Positions 1 to 13,935 of a stretch of DNA of 64,000 nt are shown in pieces; position 1 is the first letter of the stretch; each line of letters begins with the position of its first letter. The DNA is from Codonopsis lanceolata (Eukaryota > Streptophyta > Magnoliopsida > Asterales > Campanulaceae): the NCBI GenBank assembly GCA_013146195.2, contig CM028379.1:61586409-61650408 (forward strand), read 5' to 3'. The notes below the pieces were generated by a model. The model did no database searches. It was not told where the DNA came from and saw only the letters and a list, made by a program, of their open reading frames with translations. Position numbers and translations under genes: made by a program.

Positions 1-64
1 TTGACAAATCTACAAGCTGAGTTATTTTTTTAAAAAATAGAAACAACAATAATAAAGGTCTTAG
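1..64 (+). repeat. Left terminal inverted repeat of the Pack-MULE-like element
   Basis: Inverted partner of 1456-1519. The arm may extend left of the window. Confidence 0.75.
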
Positions 65-339
65 CTCATAAATTTTTTTAAAGAAATTACACTCAGCTTC
101 TCTCTTTTCTCCCTGTTCACTCCCCACCATCTCTGGTGCTCCATCTCCAGCCGCATCACCCATCATGACTGCCATCCTTCCTGCTTCAATCGTCAGGCTC
201 TTTCTCCGATCTTTCCAGCCTCATCAATTTCGCTCTCGTCCCCAGCAACCTCTCTCCGTTCATTGCTCATGAGTCAGATTTGGCCCCTGCAATTTATTCT
301 CTGATCTATCTCCATGGCCGGCCCAAAAATATCTCTCGT

Positions 340-600
340 TCATTTTGTCGACATGAGGTAGTGTAACTGTTCGAGCTGGAGGTTTTCGTCTTCGAGGACA
401 TGAGCCATGTGGGCGTTGATGTACATGGTCTCCGAGTTGCAGAGGAATGTGTTTGGGTAGAGGGAGACTATGTGGGTGGCTTTAATTGGTTGAATGAATT
501 CTTGAAGCCTTCCGTCTGTATGAATCACCTTGGCTGTCATTGACAAATTCACTATTGCTCCACCATTCCTTGTTATATGAGATGATGCACATATACCCAT
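340..600 (-). pseudogene. DUF4228/PADRE-domain gene fragment (N-terminal part)
   Basis: The 86-residue reading frame starts MGICASS, as DUF4228 (PADRE) proteins do. It continues with the family's hallmark order: a DGRLQEF stretch (residues ~30-36), a xLCNSExM segment (~53-58), and an acidic region ending LEQLHYLM (~77-84). Family members are small stress- and pathogen-responsive plant proteins of roughly 150-200 residues whose biochemical role is not established. The frame stops right after the LEQL(H/Y) segment, so the C-terminal half is missing. It lies inside the terminal inverted repeats, antisense to the neighbouring PPR fragment, so it is probably a captured first exon rather than a working gene. 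Confidence 0.75.
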
Positions 601-699
601 TTAATAAATTTCTCCAGCTAGATCAATCTCTGTCATTGTTTTTTGTGTGTGAGCGTGTTTATGAGAGAAAGATAAAAAGAAAGAAAGAGAGATGAAATA

Positions 700-1254
700 T
701 GGCTTGGTGAGCAAATGACCAAGGAGGGATTTGTGCCAGATGTGGGAACCTTCAATTCTTTGGCTAAAGCTGTATGCAAATATGAAGAGATCGATTTTTG
801 TATTGGTCTTTACAATGATGTATGCAGATTGGGGCTTTGTCATGATATTGAGACTTACAAGATCATTATTATTGCAACTTGAAAAGGCGGTAAAATTGAT
901 GAGGCATCTAAGATTCTTCATAGATCTATTGATGATGGAAACAAGACATTTCCTAGTTTATATGCTCCAATTTAAAGGCACTTTGTAAGAGAGGGCAGTT
1001 TGACGATGCCTTCAGTTTTTTCAATGATATTGAAAGGATATCCACCTAATCAACCAGTTTATACCATGGTGAAAATGTGTGTGCATGGAGGTAGATTTGT
1101 TGAGGCTGCTAATTATTTGGTCGAAATGACTGAGTTTAAATTATCACTGATGAGCCAGAGCTTTGACATGGTTACTGACGGATTAAAGAATTGTGGGAAA
1201 CATGATTTAGCCAAGAATATAGAACAACTTGAAATATCTCTTCGGGGTATTTGA
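700..1254 (+). pseudogene. Pentatricopeptide repeat (PPR) protein fragment, C-terminal part
   Basis: The translation shows successive 35-residue PPR units, e.g. GFVPDVGTFNSLAKAVCK, then LGLCHDIETYKIII, KGGKIDEASKIL, LKALCKRGQFDDAFSFF in a neighbouring frame, and GGRFVEAANYLVEM. It ends NCGKHDLAKNIEQLEISLRGI and a stop at 1254. PPR proteins bind organellar RNA. Several in-frame stops (after the IIIIAT stretch near 880, and near 975) and at least one frame change near 990 break the frame, so it cannot make an intact repeat array. It lies wholly inside the inverted repeats with the PADRE fragment, as expected of DNA captured by a transposon. Confidence 0.8.
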
Positions 1255-1455
1255 AATGCAACAATAGTGTGCAAATGAATTATTTAATTTTTCTAGTACT
1301 AGTAATAGATACTTCATAATTTTTTAAATTGTTTGAGAGAAGATGAGAATGGTTGGCGGTTGTGGGCTGGAAAAAATGAGCTCAGTCAGCTCTGTTGAGG
1401 GAGTTGAAATTGGAAAAGAGAGATGAAGCGAAGTTACAACTTACCTCATGGACTT

Positions 1456-1519
1456 TAAGACCTTTATTATTGTTGTTTTTAATTTTTAGAAAAATTATCT
1501 CAGCTTGTAGATTTGTCAA
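1456..1519 (-). repeat. Right terminal inverted repeat of the Pack-MULE-like element
   Basis: Reverse complement of 1-64 with a few mismatches. Outside it comes ataaacac, which has no left-flank partner to compare because the window starts at the element. Confidence 0.75.
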
Positions 1520-1653
1520 ATAAACACTTATTAGTTAAACCATCCACGTAGGCAGTTACTCTCGTCACAAAAATAACAAGTTTTGGACCAAAAGTTTTAT
1601 TTGAAAAAAAAAAACTTGAGTTGATGTTTTTCTTGCAAAAAAGGAAAATAATA

Positions 1654-1857
1654 CTCCCTCATCCCTAAATTATCGTCCTCCTTTTTTTTTTCGTCCGTCC
1701 AAAAATAATTGTTCAATTTGAAACTTACCTTTTTAGAACATCACTTTTACCACTTTATTCTTATTTTTCACCCTATTTCAATTATAAGCGACATACACAC
1801 AAAACTTAAAAAACAACAACATTAAATCAATATAAATAATCAAGTCAATTATTCAAA
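1654..1857 (+). repeat. Stowaway-type MITE, right end lost
   Basis: After a TA dinucleotide the sequence opens CTCCCTCATCCCTAAATTAT and stays similar over ~200 bases to the complete copy at 46955-47212, including the segment ending caagtcaatt. The right inverted repeat cannot be recognised. It lies just upstream of the polygalacturonase gene. Confidence 0.65.
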
Positions 1858-2057
1858 CTAAAACCGCTTATCGTTTCCAATTAACCCATTTTTTTTATAT
1901 AGCTATTACTCGTATGACTGTATAGGAACATTTGGTGCATTTTATCCCACACCAAAAAGGCAAAACGAATTATTTGACAATGACAAAAAGTAAAAAGTAA
2001 AAACTATACAAACTGTGGCGAGGCTTTCAATCTCTCTCACACTGTTTAGTTGTTTAT

Positions 2058-2058
<1 letters not shown>

Positions 2059-2098
<40 letters not shown>
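2059..2098 (+). repeat. (AG)n microsatellite in the polygalacturonase 5' leader
   Basis: About twenty perfect AG dinucleotides run directly into the start codon at 2099. Polypurine GA/CT tracts are common in plant 5' leaders and core promoters, so this could affect expression. Its length is probably polymorphic. Confidence 0.9.
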
Positions 2099-2102
<4 letters not shown>

Positions 2103-5100
2103 GGAAGCTCCTCAAGCTGAGATCTTCCCATGCTTGTTCTCGTTCTGGTTTTAAGTCAATTTTTATGATATATTCTTTATGCCTCTTGTCAAATCTTCCA
2201 AATGTAGAGGGTTTTGATTCTCTATTACAACTCTTCCCAGGATTCGGGAATTTCAGCAACATCCTCGGATCAAGAAGACTGGTTCTCAATGTCAATGACT
2301 ATGGCGCAACTGGGGATGGCTTTATAGATGATACTGAGGTAACAAACCTTAAATTTTTTTTTGTGTGCTATACCCATGTATCATTATTCTCCATTGTATT
2401 TTTTCAGTCGCTTTTCACCTATGTATGCTTGTTTTCTTGTTAGGAAATGGCCGTTGTAAGTGGGTGTCAAGGATTGCAGGGTAGTTTTCATTCTGCGCAC
2501 TGGGTTTCTGTGTATTGTAATTTAGCTCATTTATATTGTTGGATAAAGTTTGTTTTTCAATTTGTGAGCATTTTAAGGGATTCTCGCGCTCAATTCCAGT
2601 CTCTGAATTAGAGAAGGCGATGAAAAAGGAAAAGGAGATACTAGTACGAGCTTTGAGAGTGAGAGAGAGTTTAGAGAATTTAAACCTTCCGTGGAACAAA
2701 TTTGAAATCAACCTATGAAAAGTCCATGTGCTAAGCAGCCTTTTACTTTTCTTTCTCATTTATGATTTATCTCTACGAAATTGTGTTTGTATGACACGGA
2801 AAGCCCGTTTTGTTGTGAGGATATATCGCTCTCAGTCACTTGTAATTCATATAATCTACGAAATCATGTTTAACATGAAGGGCCAATAATTGCCTTCAGA
2901 TGTATCCAGTTTTGTTGGAAAGAGAGAAAATTTTGGCATACATGGTTTTTGGATCGCTATTATCCTGGCTTGGGAAAGTTACTATTCAATGAACACAAAT
3001 TTTCCTTTGCCCCTTTTTTTCCTTTAGAAATCTCAAAAGTTACTTTCATTTCCACTTCTCTACTGGAAACAGTGGTAATATATTTGAAATTGTTGCATGT
3101 TCTTGCTCCTTGAGTAGCTGATGGCTAGTCCATCAAATTTGAGAATGGCAAATTGGATACTCTTTCTGTACATTCCCTTTTCATCCCTTAACAGCAGCAC
3201 GCTTCCATGCCACCAGGTTTTTAAAGAAGCTTGGAAGATGGCATGCTCTGCTCCATCTTCGAGATCAGAAATTGTGTTTCCTGCAGGAGACACTTATCTT
3301 GTTCGACCAATTAATATTTCTGGTCATTGCCGATCCAAGGTCACTTTACGGGTATGAGCAAGTTTAATTTATGTGAGTCTATTATGTACCCTCTTTCTTG
3401 TCAATTTCCTAGTTCAAGGTTCAAAAGCAAATATTTGCTTTATACATGCCGTTGGGCGTTGGTGACTTTTACAGATTGCTGGCACTATTGTTGCACCAAA
3501 AGACCCCGATGTTTGGGATGGCTTGGACCCACATAAATGGCTCTATTTCCATGGTGTGGAGCACCTCACAGTAGAAGGGGGAGGGATAGTTGACGGGATG
3601 GGCCAGGAATGGTGGGCTCGTTCTTGCAAGATTAATACAACAAATGTATTTCTTTCTTGAATATGTGAACTGTGTATTTTATTTCTCATTATGGTATCTA
3701 AAGCTAACTTCATCTCTCTTTTGGCAGCCTTGTACACATGCTCCAACGGTCAGCGTTTGCTTGTTGTTTTAGTTATGCAGTTAGTTTTATAATTAGGAGA
3801 GCGGTGGTTTTGATTTGATACTTTCAACTTATTACGCTGCAGGCATTGACTTTTCATAGATGCAATGATTTAACAGTCAGGAATCTTAATATAGTGAATA
3901 GTCAACAAATGCACATAGCATTCACCAACTGTGCAAGGGTTGCGGCATCACATCTGAGAGTGGTAGCACCTGCTCAGAGCCCTAATACAGATGGGATCCA
4001 CATAAGTGCGTCGACTCTCGTTCAAGTCGAAGATAGCATCATTGGTACAGGTTGGTCCTTCTTTAACTTCTAAACTGCTTTCCTGTTCAAAGTCTTCAAC
4101 AGAATCAAGATCCCGTTATACTGAATTCTTTATAACTTCTTGCAGGTGATGACTGCATATCTATAGTCAGCAATTCTTCAGGAATCAGAGTCAAGAATAT
4201 CGTCTGCGGTCCAGGCCATGGGATTAGGTGAAAAGCAAACAACTTTATCCAATTATATGTGACCTTGCAGATCTTGATCATGGAACTTTGTAACTGATCA
4301 TGATCTTTATTGGATAGCATTGGAAGCTTGGGAAAAGGAGATGCATGGACCCAAGTACATAATGTAATAGTTGATGGGGCTGTTTTGTCCAACACTGAGA
4401 ATGGAGTTAGGATCAAAACTTGGCAGGTATAACTCTCTCTCTAAAGTGGCACGGCTTATTGGCAACCCTCCACCCCCTGAATAAACAAAAGGAGAAAGAA
4501 AGAAAGGGAAGTGGAAATCAGAATTATGTTTTATTACTCAACCCCACTAGTGTAACAAAAATTTCCATCCCTTCATCAGGGAGGTAGTGGTTTTGCCAGC
4601 AAGATTTCTTTTCAGGATGTGTGGATGGAGAATGTCTCGAATCCAATCATAATAGATCAATATTATTGTGATTCGCCAGTGCCATGCCAGAACCAGGTTC
4701 GGATTCAATCCCATCTACTAAATTTAAATGTATCAGCTTAAGCTCTATTGATCAGAAGATTAACAAGCTGTGTTATGTTCCAAAATGGCCTCATCTTTGG
4801 GTTTTTATTTTGTTGTAAAATGAATGGTAGTAGTCAATTTGATTCATTGAAGTTTAAATACAAAATAGCTGCTAAATCCAGTTGCTGATAATTGAAAACA
4901 GATAAACAAAAGAGTCCATGTTGATGTAATAGAACCTTGACATATGTTCCTATGAAATTGCAGAGTTCTGCTGTTATTGTTGACAATATATCCTTTATAA
5001 GCATTAAAGGAACTTCAGCTACAGAGGAAGCAATACGACTTGCTTGCAGTGATGACTACCCTTGTGAAAGGTTATATTTGGAGGATATTCAACTTGTATC

Positions 5101-5245
5101 AGACTCCGGGGGAAATACGACCTCATTTTGTTGGCAGGCCAGAGGCTCAAGCTCGGGTCCTGTATATCCCCCTCCTTGCTTTTCATGTGATGGAAGCTTT
5201 ATTCAGCATATTATTCCATCTACCCCTGTTCTACAATCCTTCTAG
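2099..5245 (+). CDS. Polygalacturonase, glycoside hydrolase family 28 (nine exons)
   Basis: Predicted exons are 2099-2338, 3217-3351, 3475-3645, 3728-3748, 3843-4050, 4146-4227, 4318-4426, 4580-4696 and 4964-5245. All introns are GT..AG and the joins keep frame, giving 454 residues. A hydrophobic stretch at ~19-36 suggests a signal peptide, so the product should be secreted to the wall, where the family hydrolyses homogalacturonan. All four GH28 active-site motifs are present: NTDG (237-240), GDDC (259-262), GHG (282-284, in GPGHGISIGSLG) and RIKTW (317-321). Cysteines typical of the C-terminus are also present. Exon 4 is only 21 bases. The start follows an (AG)n leader. It resembles the plant polygalacturonase-like group of Arabidopsis At1g80170, an assignment made from memory of the family. 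The gene looks intact. Confidence 0.93.
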
Positions 5246-6194
5246 ACCTACGTGTTTTTCATGCAGACAAAAGCTTTGGCAGAGTGTATATTTGCGAACT
5301 CAACGTAGGCTGGACCATCGCTTCAATGATGATCATACAAAATACACAACCCATTTGCACTTCTATCCCCCCAACCCCCACAAAAAAAATAAAAATAAAA
5401 ATCACAGTACAAAGTCTGTTGGAAAAACACTATCAAGTATAAGTTTTGGAAACTGCAATTACAATTGAAATTTAGAAATAATTTATGTATATATCAGTAG
5501 TACTTGTACATCATTATTCTTCCTGTTTACACATGCCTCCTTTGAATGTGTGATTCGTACTGTGTTTTTTATTTTCCTTTTGCTTTTCTAGAAATAATTG
5601 GCAAGGCTGCAAAGATCAGGATAGATTTATAGCGAGAGTGGCTGGAAGAAGTTTGAACTATGGATGAATGACGATTTTTTGTTTGCAAAAGAGTTCAGTC
5701 GACATAACAGACGTTGATGATATTATAGTGAAGGCCACTTTGTAAGCGGGACAGGAAAGTTAAATTAAGTTGATATTTGAATGCTGTGAACCGTGACAAC
5801 CACAATTTAATGGAAGGATCGTAAGCAGGAACTCTGTTAATCTACAGTTTTATTTCCACAAAAGAACATGACACTCCCAGAATCATACATGAAAGAAGAA
5901 CCAAGAATTTGCAGCCATGTTGGTACACTAAAGTTTTTGCATTCAACAATGTTAATATCATCTGGAAAACAATCTATGTCATGCAGCACAGCTGCTTACA
6001 ACTCTTACACAACATCGTAAACCCACTAATATCTAAGAATTACAATTGTCTAGATAGAAATTAAAAAAAGGTGAAGAAAAAATGAATCGGACTTCTCAGA
6101 CAGTCAACTGTCGCTTAAGCATGTTCAGCCGAGTTCCACTTAAGAACTTCCACAAGTCACAAGAGAATGTATAATGAAATGAACAGACCATAAA
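5246..6194. other. Convergent intergenic region
   Basis: The 3' ends of the polygalacturonase (+) and peptide deformylase (-) genes face each other across ~950 bases. It must hold both 3' untranslated regions. I see no further gene or element. Confidence 0.6.
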
Positions 6195-8341
6195 CTAGCG
6201 AACACCCTGCTTGGGGCACAAATTTCCAAGAGGTAAGTCCAAGTTTTCTATGGTCCTGAATGTTCTTGGGACCATCTTGTCAACATATATAGTTCCCTGC
6301 AGATGATCATATTCATGCTGTAGAATGCGCGCTTGCCATCCTGTAGCATCAACCTTGATCGGCTGGCCTTTACGATCCAAGCCTGTTACCTCAACATCTA
6401 GGAATCGTTCTACCATTGCTCTATATCCATCAACACTGTAGAATACATCCCAATAAAGAAAAGATTCCAAATGTTATTATAACTTTTTCATGCCCGTCAA
6501 CAATCCAATAAGCACAACCTTATCTTTATTCTTTCATTAGAGGCTGGTGTTACTTCACCTCCCTTACCTACTCCGTCAAACGATAAACATGCATTTAGTA
6601 AACACAATATTTTAGGAATCTATTTAGCATCACCAATTAATATTTCCTAGTCGGAAGAGGAAGCAACCAACATATTAAAACAGCAGGCATCACTTGTTAC
6701 TCTAAAATTGCCATCCTCTAAAAAAAGTTGGCAAATACTATTGAAAATGAGTAAGCTAATTTAGCCACGTCTTTCATGAAGTAGAGTCGTGGAGCTCACA
6801 AATTGTTCATGCCAAATGCTTCTACATAGATAATTGCACCCGAAAACCTTCACATTGCACCTCATCCTTATTTCACATTGAGAAGTGCAATGTAATCATA
6901 TTTAAAATGTATATACTCCCTCCACCCCACACAAAGAGTCTTACTTTCCATTTTACATTGTCACCAGAAATAATTTCATTCCTGAATGTAAGCTACAATT
7001 CGTTATTTTTCAAAGCTTTTTCTTTCTTCTCAAAGACATCTTCGTCTTCTTCCTCCTACGAGTCATCATAAGTGCAATCAAAAGATAATATAGAAGCAAA
7101 ATTACATTACTAAAAAAATGATGAATACCAAAGTAGGACTCTTTTTCTGGTATGGAGGGAGTATAAAATGTATTGTGCCAATTGCTAGAAGGCTAATATA
7201 TCGAAGACCCCAAGGGGTGGGAGAGATGGCAAGGGCACTTTAGCAAAGACCTGGACGTTCTTGGTTCCAATCCCCATACCAACAAGAGATATATAAAAAA
7301 CTCATCATACATATGCAGTAAGATATTGAAACAATACTTATAACAAGAAAGCAATCTGTCTTAGTTCCATCAACCACCTCAATCCACCAGAACTAAACAT
7401 AGGATCCTAATATCATAACATTTTGTCATCAGATAAGTACTCACCTCAAGCAACCTTCAAAAAAGAAGGCAGATTTATCACTCTTCTTTTTAAGCTTTGG
7501 GTTTACAATTACCTACATTAAAAGGGCATAAATACATTATAATCTCGAGAAAATGTTAACCATTTACACATATAGAGGATGATTTATTTTGATGCTCACT
7601 TACTAAAAGATCAAAAGGACGTCGGTCTTGTGCTTCAGCCTCTTCCTTTGGTGCATAACTAATATATTCTCTTGTGTCCTCCAATACAATAATCTGTTAC
7701 AAAATTGAAATGGCCAAAACCTACAATTAAAATCGAGTTATACTCCAAACTAAAGAGTAAAGAGGGTCTTACTAACAAGTGCTACAGTAATTCGACTGTG
7801 CATAAGCAAATACAATGTTGGCCTTTGCTAAGTTAAAAGCTTGACGAATTCACAATATGGCACAGATTAGCACTAATTTGGAAAAAAAAAATCTTCTCAC
7901 AACCTTCAATGGAATACCAATTTGTGGGGCTGCAAGACCAACGCCGGGTGCCTTCCTCATGACCTGCACCATGTCATCAATAATCTTCTGAATCTTCTCA
8001 GACACGATTTCTTCGGGCGAGACTTCTTGGGCGGATTCGTGAAGAACCGGGTCGCCTGCTCTAACAATATCGGGCAAATCCTGTTTCCCTCCAAAACCAC
8101 GAAACCAACCCGCCCGAGCGGTTAACGAAGAGCTATGATTTCTACTGGCTGGGAAGTTAACATTGATGACGGGGGTGGCCTTAGACAGAGAAGTTCCAGG
8201 TTCAAGAATGGGTTTCTGAGTTATGAGAAATTGTTTAATTGGGTTCGACCGGAGTTGGATGTTTCTTCTGCTAATGTTGAAGGATTTGCCGGTGAGTTGG
8301 TTAGGCAGGAGACGGTGAGTTAGCCGTTGAATGCTTTCCAT
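6195..8341 (-). CDS. PDF1A: Peptide deformylase 1A, organellar
   Basis: Predicted exons on the minus strand are 8341-7904, 7693-7604, 7512-7445 and 6435-6195, all GT..AG, giving 278 residues. The enzyme removes the formyl group from the first methionine of proteins made in mitochondria or plastids. Three metal-site motifs are complete: GVGLAAPQIG (133-142), EGCLS (195-199, with the metal-binding Cys) and QHEYDHLQG (238-246, HExxH-type). Roughly 85 residues precede the catalytic domain and are rich in Arg and Ser (RLTHRLL, SRRNIQLR), as expected of a transit peptide. The ATG at 8341 is used because the frame upstream opens only with GTG codons. The large last intron (6436-7444) holds a Stowaway MITE. 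All exons are open, so the gene looks functional. Confidence 0.93.
6916..7161. repeat. Stowaway-type MITE in a PDF1A intron
   Basis: The ends CTCCCTCCA.. and ..TGGAGGGAG are inverted copies flanked by TA on both sides. Inner arms also pair (gagtcttacttt with aaagtaggactc). The element is about 246 bases and has a different interior from the 258-260-bp MITEs elsewhere in the window. Confidence 0.85.
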
Positions 8342-8882
8342 CCCCACCACCTTGCTATTTGCAGTGGCCGTCCTAAATCCTTTTGTCTCATCAAAAGTTA
8401 AAAACGATATACAGTAAGGTCATCTTCAACGGAACCCCCTTCTTGGGGGATTTCCAAACTCCAACCCACCCCCAAATAACGTGATTGCCATTGGACCATA
8501 ATGTTAACACAGACATGGGCCTGAAAATTGGGCTTTAGATTGGACCAATCATGGTATTTGCGGGAAGGTACACTTTCTCAAATATTTTTTCTCTTTACTC
8601 CGGTGTTCTTTTTTTAAATCGCTAAAGTCAATTTTCAAAATATTATCATAATGTATCTAAATAGTCTTTTTTCACAGCTCCAGTCAACACTCTGTGTTCG
8701 AAAATCACGGTTGTACACAAAAAAACGGGCGAGCCCCCGAAAGGTAAACATTTTTTTTTGATTTATTATGTATGAAACTGTAATGAACATGTGTTGTATT
8801 GAAGAATTTTTCAGTAAGGACGGAGGCGAAAGAGGAGGAGGAAGAAAAATGTGAAGGATATAGTCTGGTTCATTATGATTTT
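8342..8882. other. Upstream region of PDF1A
   Basis: Non-coding. It contains several CCAAT/ATTGG motifs near 8490-8550 that could belong to the PDF1A promoter. No other gene is recognised. Confidence 0.4.
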
Positions 8883-9020
8883 GCATCGCAGTGCAAAAAA
8901 GTGATGCGGTGCGATGCAAAATTGGATGAGAGATTTAAATTTATACATTGCGGTGCAAAAATTGATGCATCTCAGTGCAAAAATTGATGCCTCTCGGTGC
9001 AAAAATTGATGCGGCGGTGC
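8883..9020 (+). repeat. Short minisatellite next to the LARD insertion
   Basis: Three ~24-base units built on gtgcaaaaattgatgc lie at 8950-9020, with looser copies from 8883 (gcatcgcagtgcaaaa, gcggtgcgatgcaaaa). The LTR element begins ten bases after the last unit. Confidence 0.7.
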
Positions 9021-9029
9021 ATTTGAATG

Positions 9030-9380
9030 TGATGTGCACCAAAAATATACTCCCTACAGTACTTGTCAAAAGGCCCATAACGAAGGAAGGGCCCAAGCCC
9101 AAAGCAGGTAAAGCCCATGAGACACTATAAATAAAGGGGTCCTCCTTCATTGTTAGCCCTATCTCAATCTCTTTCTCTCTTTGAGCACACACGGGAGGAA
9201 CGCTCCCTTTTTATCAATCAAGACTTACTCGCACACTAGAGGGTTTTGGCGAAGAACCCTCCCCATCGACTCACGGTGTTCCATTTTGCGGACTAAACAA
9301 CCAGATATCCATTCGGACGACATCACGGACCAGTCACGGACGACAAGACTTTAGGTACCCCCTCTAATGGCGTGATCAAT
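9030..9380 (+). repeat. 5' LTR of the LARD
   Basis: Matches 15230-15577 with scattered substitutions and small indels. A TATA-like ctataaataaagg near 9125 would fit the LTR promoter. Confidence 0.85.
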
Positions 9381-9398
9381 TGGTTCCATTGTCGGGAA
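9381..9398 (+). other. Degenerate primer-binding site of the LARD
   Basis: The bases tggttccattgtcggga directly after the left LTR resemble the tRNA-Asp complementary site tggcgccgttgccgggga used by Tat and Athila elements. They differ at about four positions, mostly C-to-T or G-to-A changes. Confidence 0.5.
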
Positions 9399-9544
9399 TC
9401 GACGACATTGTCATCTTTACTCACAGATTCCGTCGGCCATGACAGATCTCCGTTCACTGATGCCAGAGCAATGTTGAAAGCAACGAACACCATGGAGTCT
9501 AAAGGGTTTAGGAAAACAAAACAAGATCGAAAGAGCAAATAAAC

Positions 9545-10010
9545 ACCACCAGTGTGTGCCCACTTAGCAGACGAACACGAGACATCAAAATTGTTGTTTT
9601 CGGAGCTCCCATGCACCTATACGCACCACCAAAAGCCATGGAAAGTGGTACCACGTAACTACTCTCCGAATCCGCTCTGGCCGAGCAGTTTTGACGCCTC
9701 CCAGTGCCAAAAAACGAAAACAAAAGCCACCAGTTGGTACACCTTGACTGGACGAGTCCAAGGCCACCAAAGTCGCTGTCATCCGAACATGCATGCTCTC
9801 ACACGCGTTGCCCAAAGAAGCTTGAGGCGGTAATTATCAACAATCGTCGGTAGCGCTTCGGCAACCAAATCTGATGACCTCCAACATCATAAAAAAAAAC
9901 ACAACTGCAGGGTGCACCTTGGCTGGACGAGCTCAAGGCCACCAGAATCTCCTTCATCCGAGATGTAATGCGCCCACACGTGCCGCCCCTAGCGGTTGCA
10001 ACGTTTGTCG
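9545..10010 (+). repeat. Degenerate ~178-base tandem repeat in the LARD
   Basis: Two clear copies align around 9735 (gtacaccttgactggacgag) and 9911 (gtgcaccttggctggacgag), each followed by aaggccaccaaag or aaggccaccagaa and an atccga motif. A weaker third copy precedes them. Confidence 0.6.
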
Positions 10011-10289
10011 ATCGGGGAAATGGATCTGACACGTCTGCAACTCTCTGCACCTGCAGACGTGGCTGGCGTCATCCGTGACATTATCTTCCGTCACTCTCCG
10101 TTACCTTACGTTAGATTCTGTTACATTTCGTCAGCTTTTGTCAGATAGTTAACAGAGACTTAACCGGGTCTCATTTGAACCGGCCCAGTTCACAGCAAGG
10201 GTTCATGACCCGGTTCACCTCCATTCTGACCAGTTTAAATCTGGTTCAAATCGGTTCTTAAGCAGTTCATGTGTATTATTTCCATTTCT

Positions 10290-12480
<2,191 letters not shown>

Positions 12481-12494
12481 ATCACTATCATAAG

Positions 12495-12680
12495 GCCTAA
12501 GAGCCCCCATTTGCCCCCGAGAGATATTTTTGTGGTGATCTTGCCACGCCAAGATCACAAGGCCTAAGTGCCCGTCATCGGTGACTCTCGCCACGCCAAG
12601 ATTACAAGGCCAAGTGCATGCCCACCTTCGCTCTTGAGAGTTGTTATCTTTAGGGTCATGCCACGCCGAGGTCCAATCAT
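12495..12680 (+). repeat. Short GC-richer repeats in the LARD
   Basis: Recurring pieces such as cacgccaagatcacaaggcc, cacgccaagattacaaggcc and gccacgccgaggtcc occur at roughly 60-70 base spacing. Confidence 0.55.
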
Positions 12681-12984
12681 GACCTGATTCTCACCAAGTG
12701 GGGAAAGATAATGGAAAATGTATTTCATCAAGTCAGAAACTGCCGCAGTACAAGAAGTCTCAACATTTATCTATTTATTTGCGTTTGGTCAACAGTTAAC
12801 TAGGGGGCTGCTACTAAAGCATGAAGCAAAGGAAGATCATTATTACTTCTCGAACTAATGATATCCTCTCACACTCGAGAAGTGAGGTGCTACCACTGCT
12901 ACCACCATCACTACTACTACCATGGTTGATCATCGATGATGATAGAGGATACTATTCGGAACATCCTCGGTGGCCATATTCATG

Positions 12985-13935
12985 CCAGTGCCTGAGCTTT
13001 TTATTGTCCTCCCGTTCGAGTTTACTCACGGTTGAGCTTCATGTTGTCCTCCCGCTCGAGTTTACTCGCGGTTGAGTAGTACACCGTGCCTTCCTGCGCT
13101 TATGCTCCCCGCTCGAGTTTACTCGCAGCTGAGCTTCATGTTTTCCTCCCGTTTGAGTTCACTTGTGGTTAAGTAGTACACCACGCCTACCTACGCTTAT
13201 GCTCCCTGCTCGAGTTTTCTCGCGACTGAGTTTCATGTTGTCCTCTCGCTCGAGTTTACTCGCGGTTGAGTAGTACCACGCCTACCTACGCTCACGCTCC
13301 CCGCTCGAGTTTACTTGCGGTTGAGCTTCATATTGTCCTCTCACTCGAGCTCACTCACGGTTGAGTAGTACACCGCGCCTACCTACGCTTATGCTCCTCG
13401 CTCGAGTTTACTTGTTATTGAGCTTCATGTTGTCCTCCCGTTCAAGTTCACTTGCGGTTGAGTAATACACCGCGCCTACCTGCGCTTATGCTCCTCACTC
13501 GCGGTTGAGCTTTTTGTTGTCATCCTGCTCGAGTTTACTCGCGGTTGAATAGTACACCGCGCCTACCTGCGCTCATGCTTCCTGCTTGAGTTTACTCGCG
13601 ACTGAGCTTCATATTGTCCTCCCGCTCGAGTTTGCTCACGGTTGAGTTGTACATCACGTCTACCTGCGCTCATGTTCCCCGCTCAAGTTTACTCGCGGAT
13701 GAGCTTCATATTGTCCTCCCGCTCGAGTTTACTCGCGGTTGAGTAGTACATTGCGTCTACTTGCGCTCATGCTCCCCGCTTGAGCTTACTTGCGGCTGAG
13801 CTTCATGTTGTTCTCATGCTCAAGTTTACTTGCGGTTGAGTAGTACACTGTGCTATGTTCCCCGCTTGAGTTTACTCGCGGCTGAGCTTCATATTGTCTT
13901 CCCGCTCGAGTTCACTCGTAGTCGAGTACAGTGCC
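12985..13935 (+). repeat. ~97-base minisatellite array, about ten copies
   Basis: The marker gtagtacaccg(c/t)gcc recurs near 13073, 13170, 13267, 13363, 13460, 13546, 13643, 13740, 13836 and 13922, a period near 97. Each unit holds two versions of ctcgagtttactcgcgg, which is partly self-complementary. Confidence 0.85.

Larger units (their letters stand above)
1..1519. mobile_element. Pack-MULE-like TIR element carrying two gene fragments
   Basis: The first ~64 bases and bases 1456-1519 are inverted copies of each other: the outermost 21 bases match perfectly and the rest has a few mismatches. A looser match may run further inward. Between the arms lie a DUF4228/PADRE fragment on the minus strand and a PPR fragment on the plus strand, and no transposase. 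Long terminal inverted repeats around unrelated gene pieces are the signature of Pack-MULEs. The window begins at the left arm, so the true left edge and the target duplication cannot be checked, and the superfamily is inferred from structure. Confidence 0.72.

Noticed and set aside
1942..2443. Frames across the (AG)n tract on both strands
   Set aside because: Minus-strand poly-Ser/Leu is microsatellite translation. The plus-strand frame is the polygalacturonase first exon read upstream of its ATG and past its splice site.
8342..8350. Extended PDF1A N-terminus starting upstream of the ATG
   Set aside because: The upstream in-frame codons are GTG, not ATG. The first ATG is at 8341.
9323..10050. 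Overlapping frames on both strands in the LARD 5' region
   Set aside because: GC-rich tandem repeats lack stops by chance. None resembles gag or another known domain.
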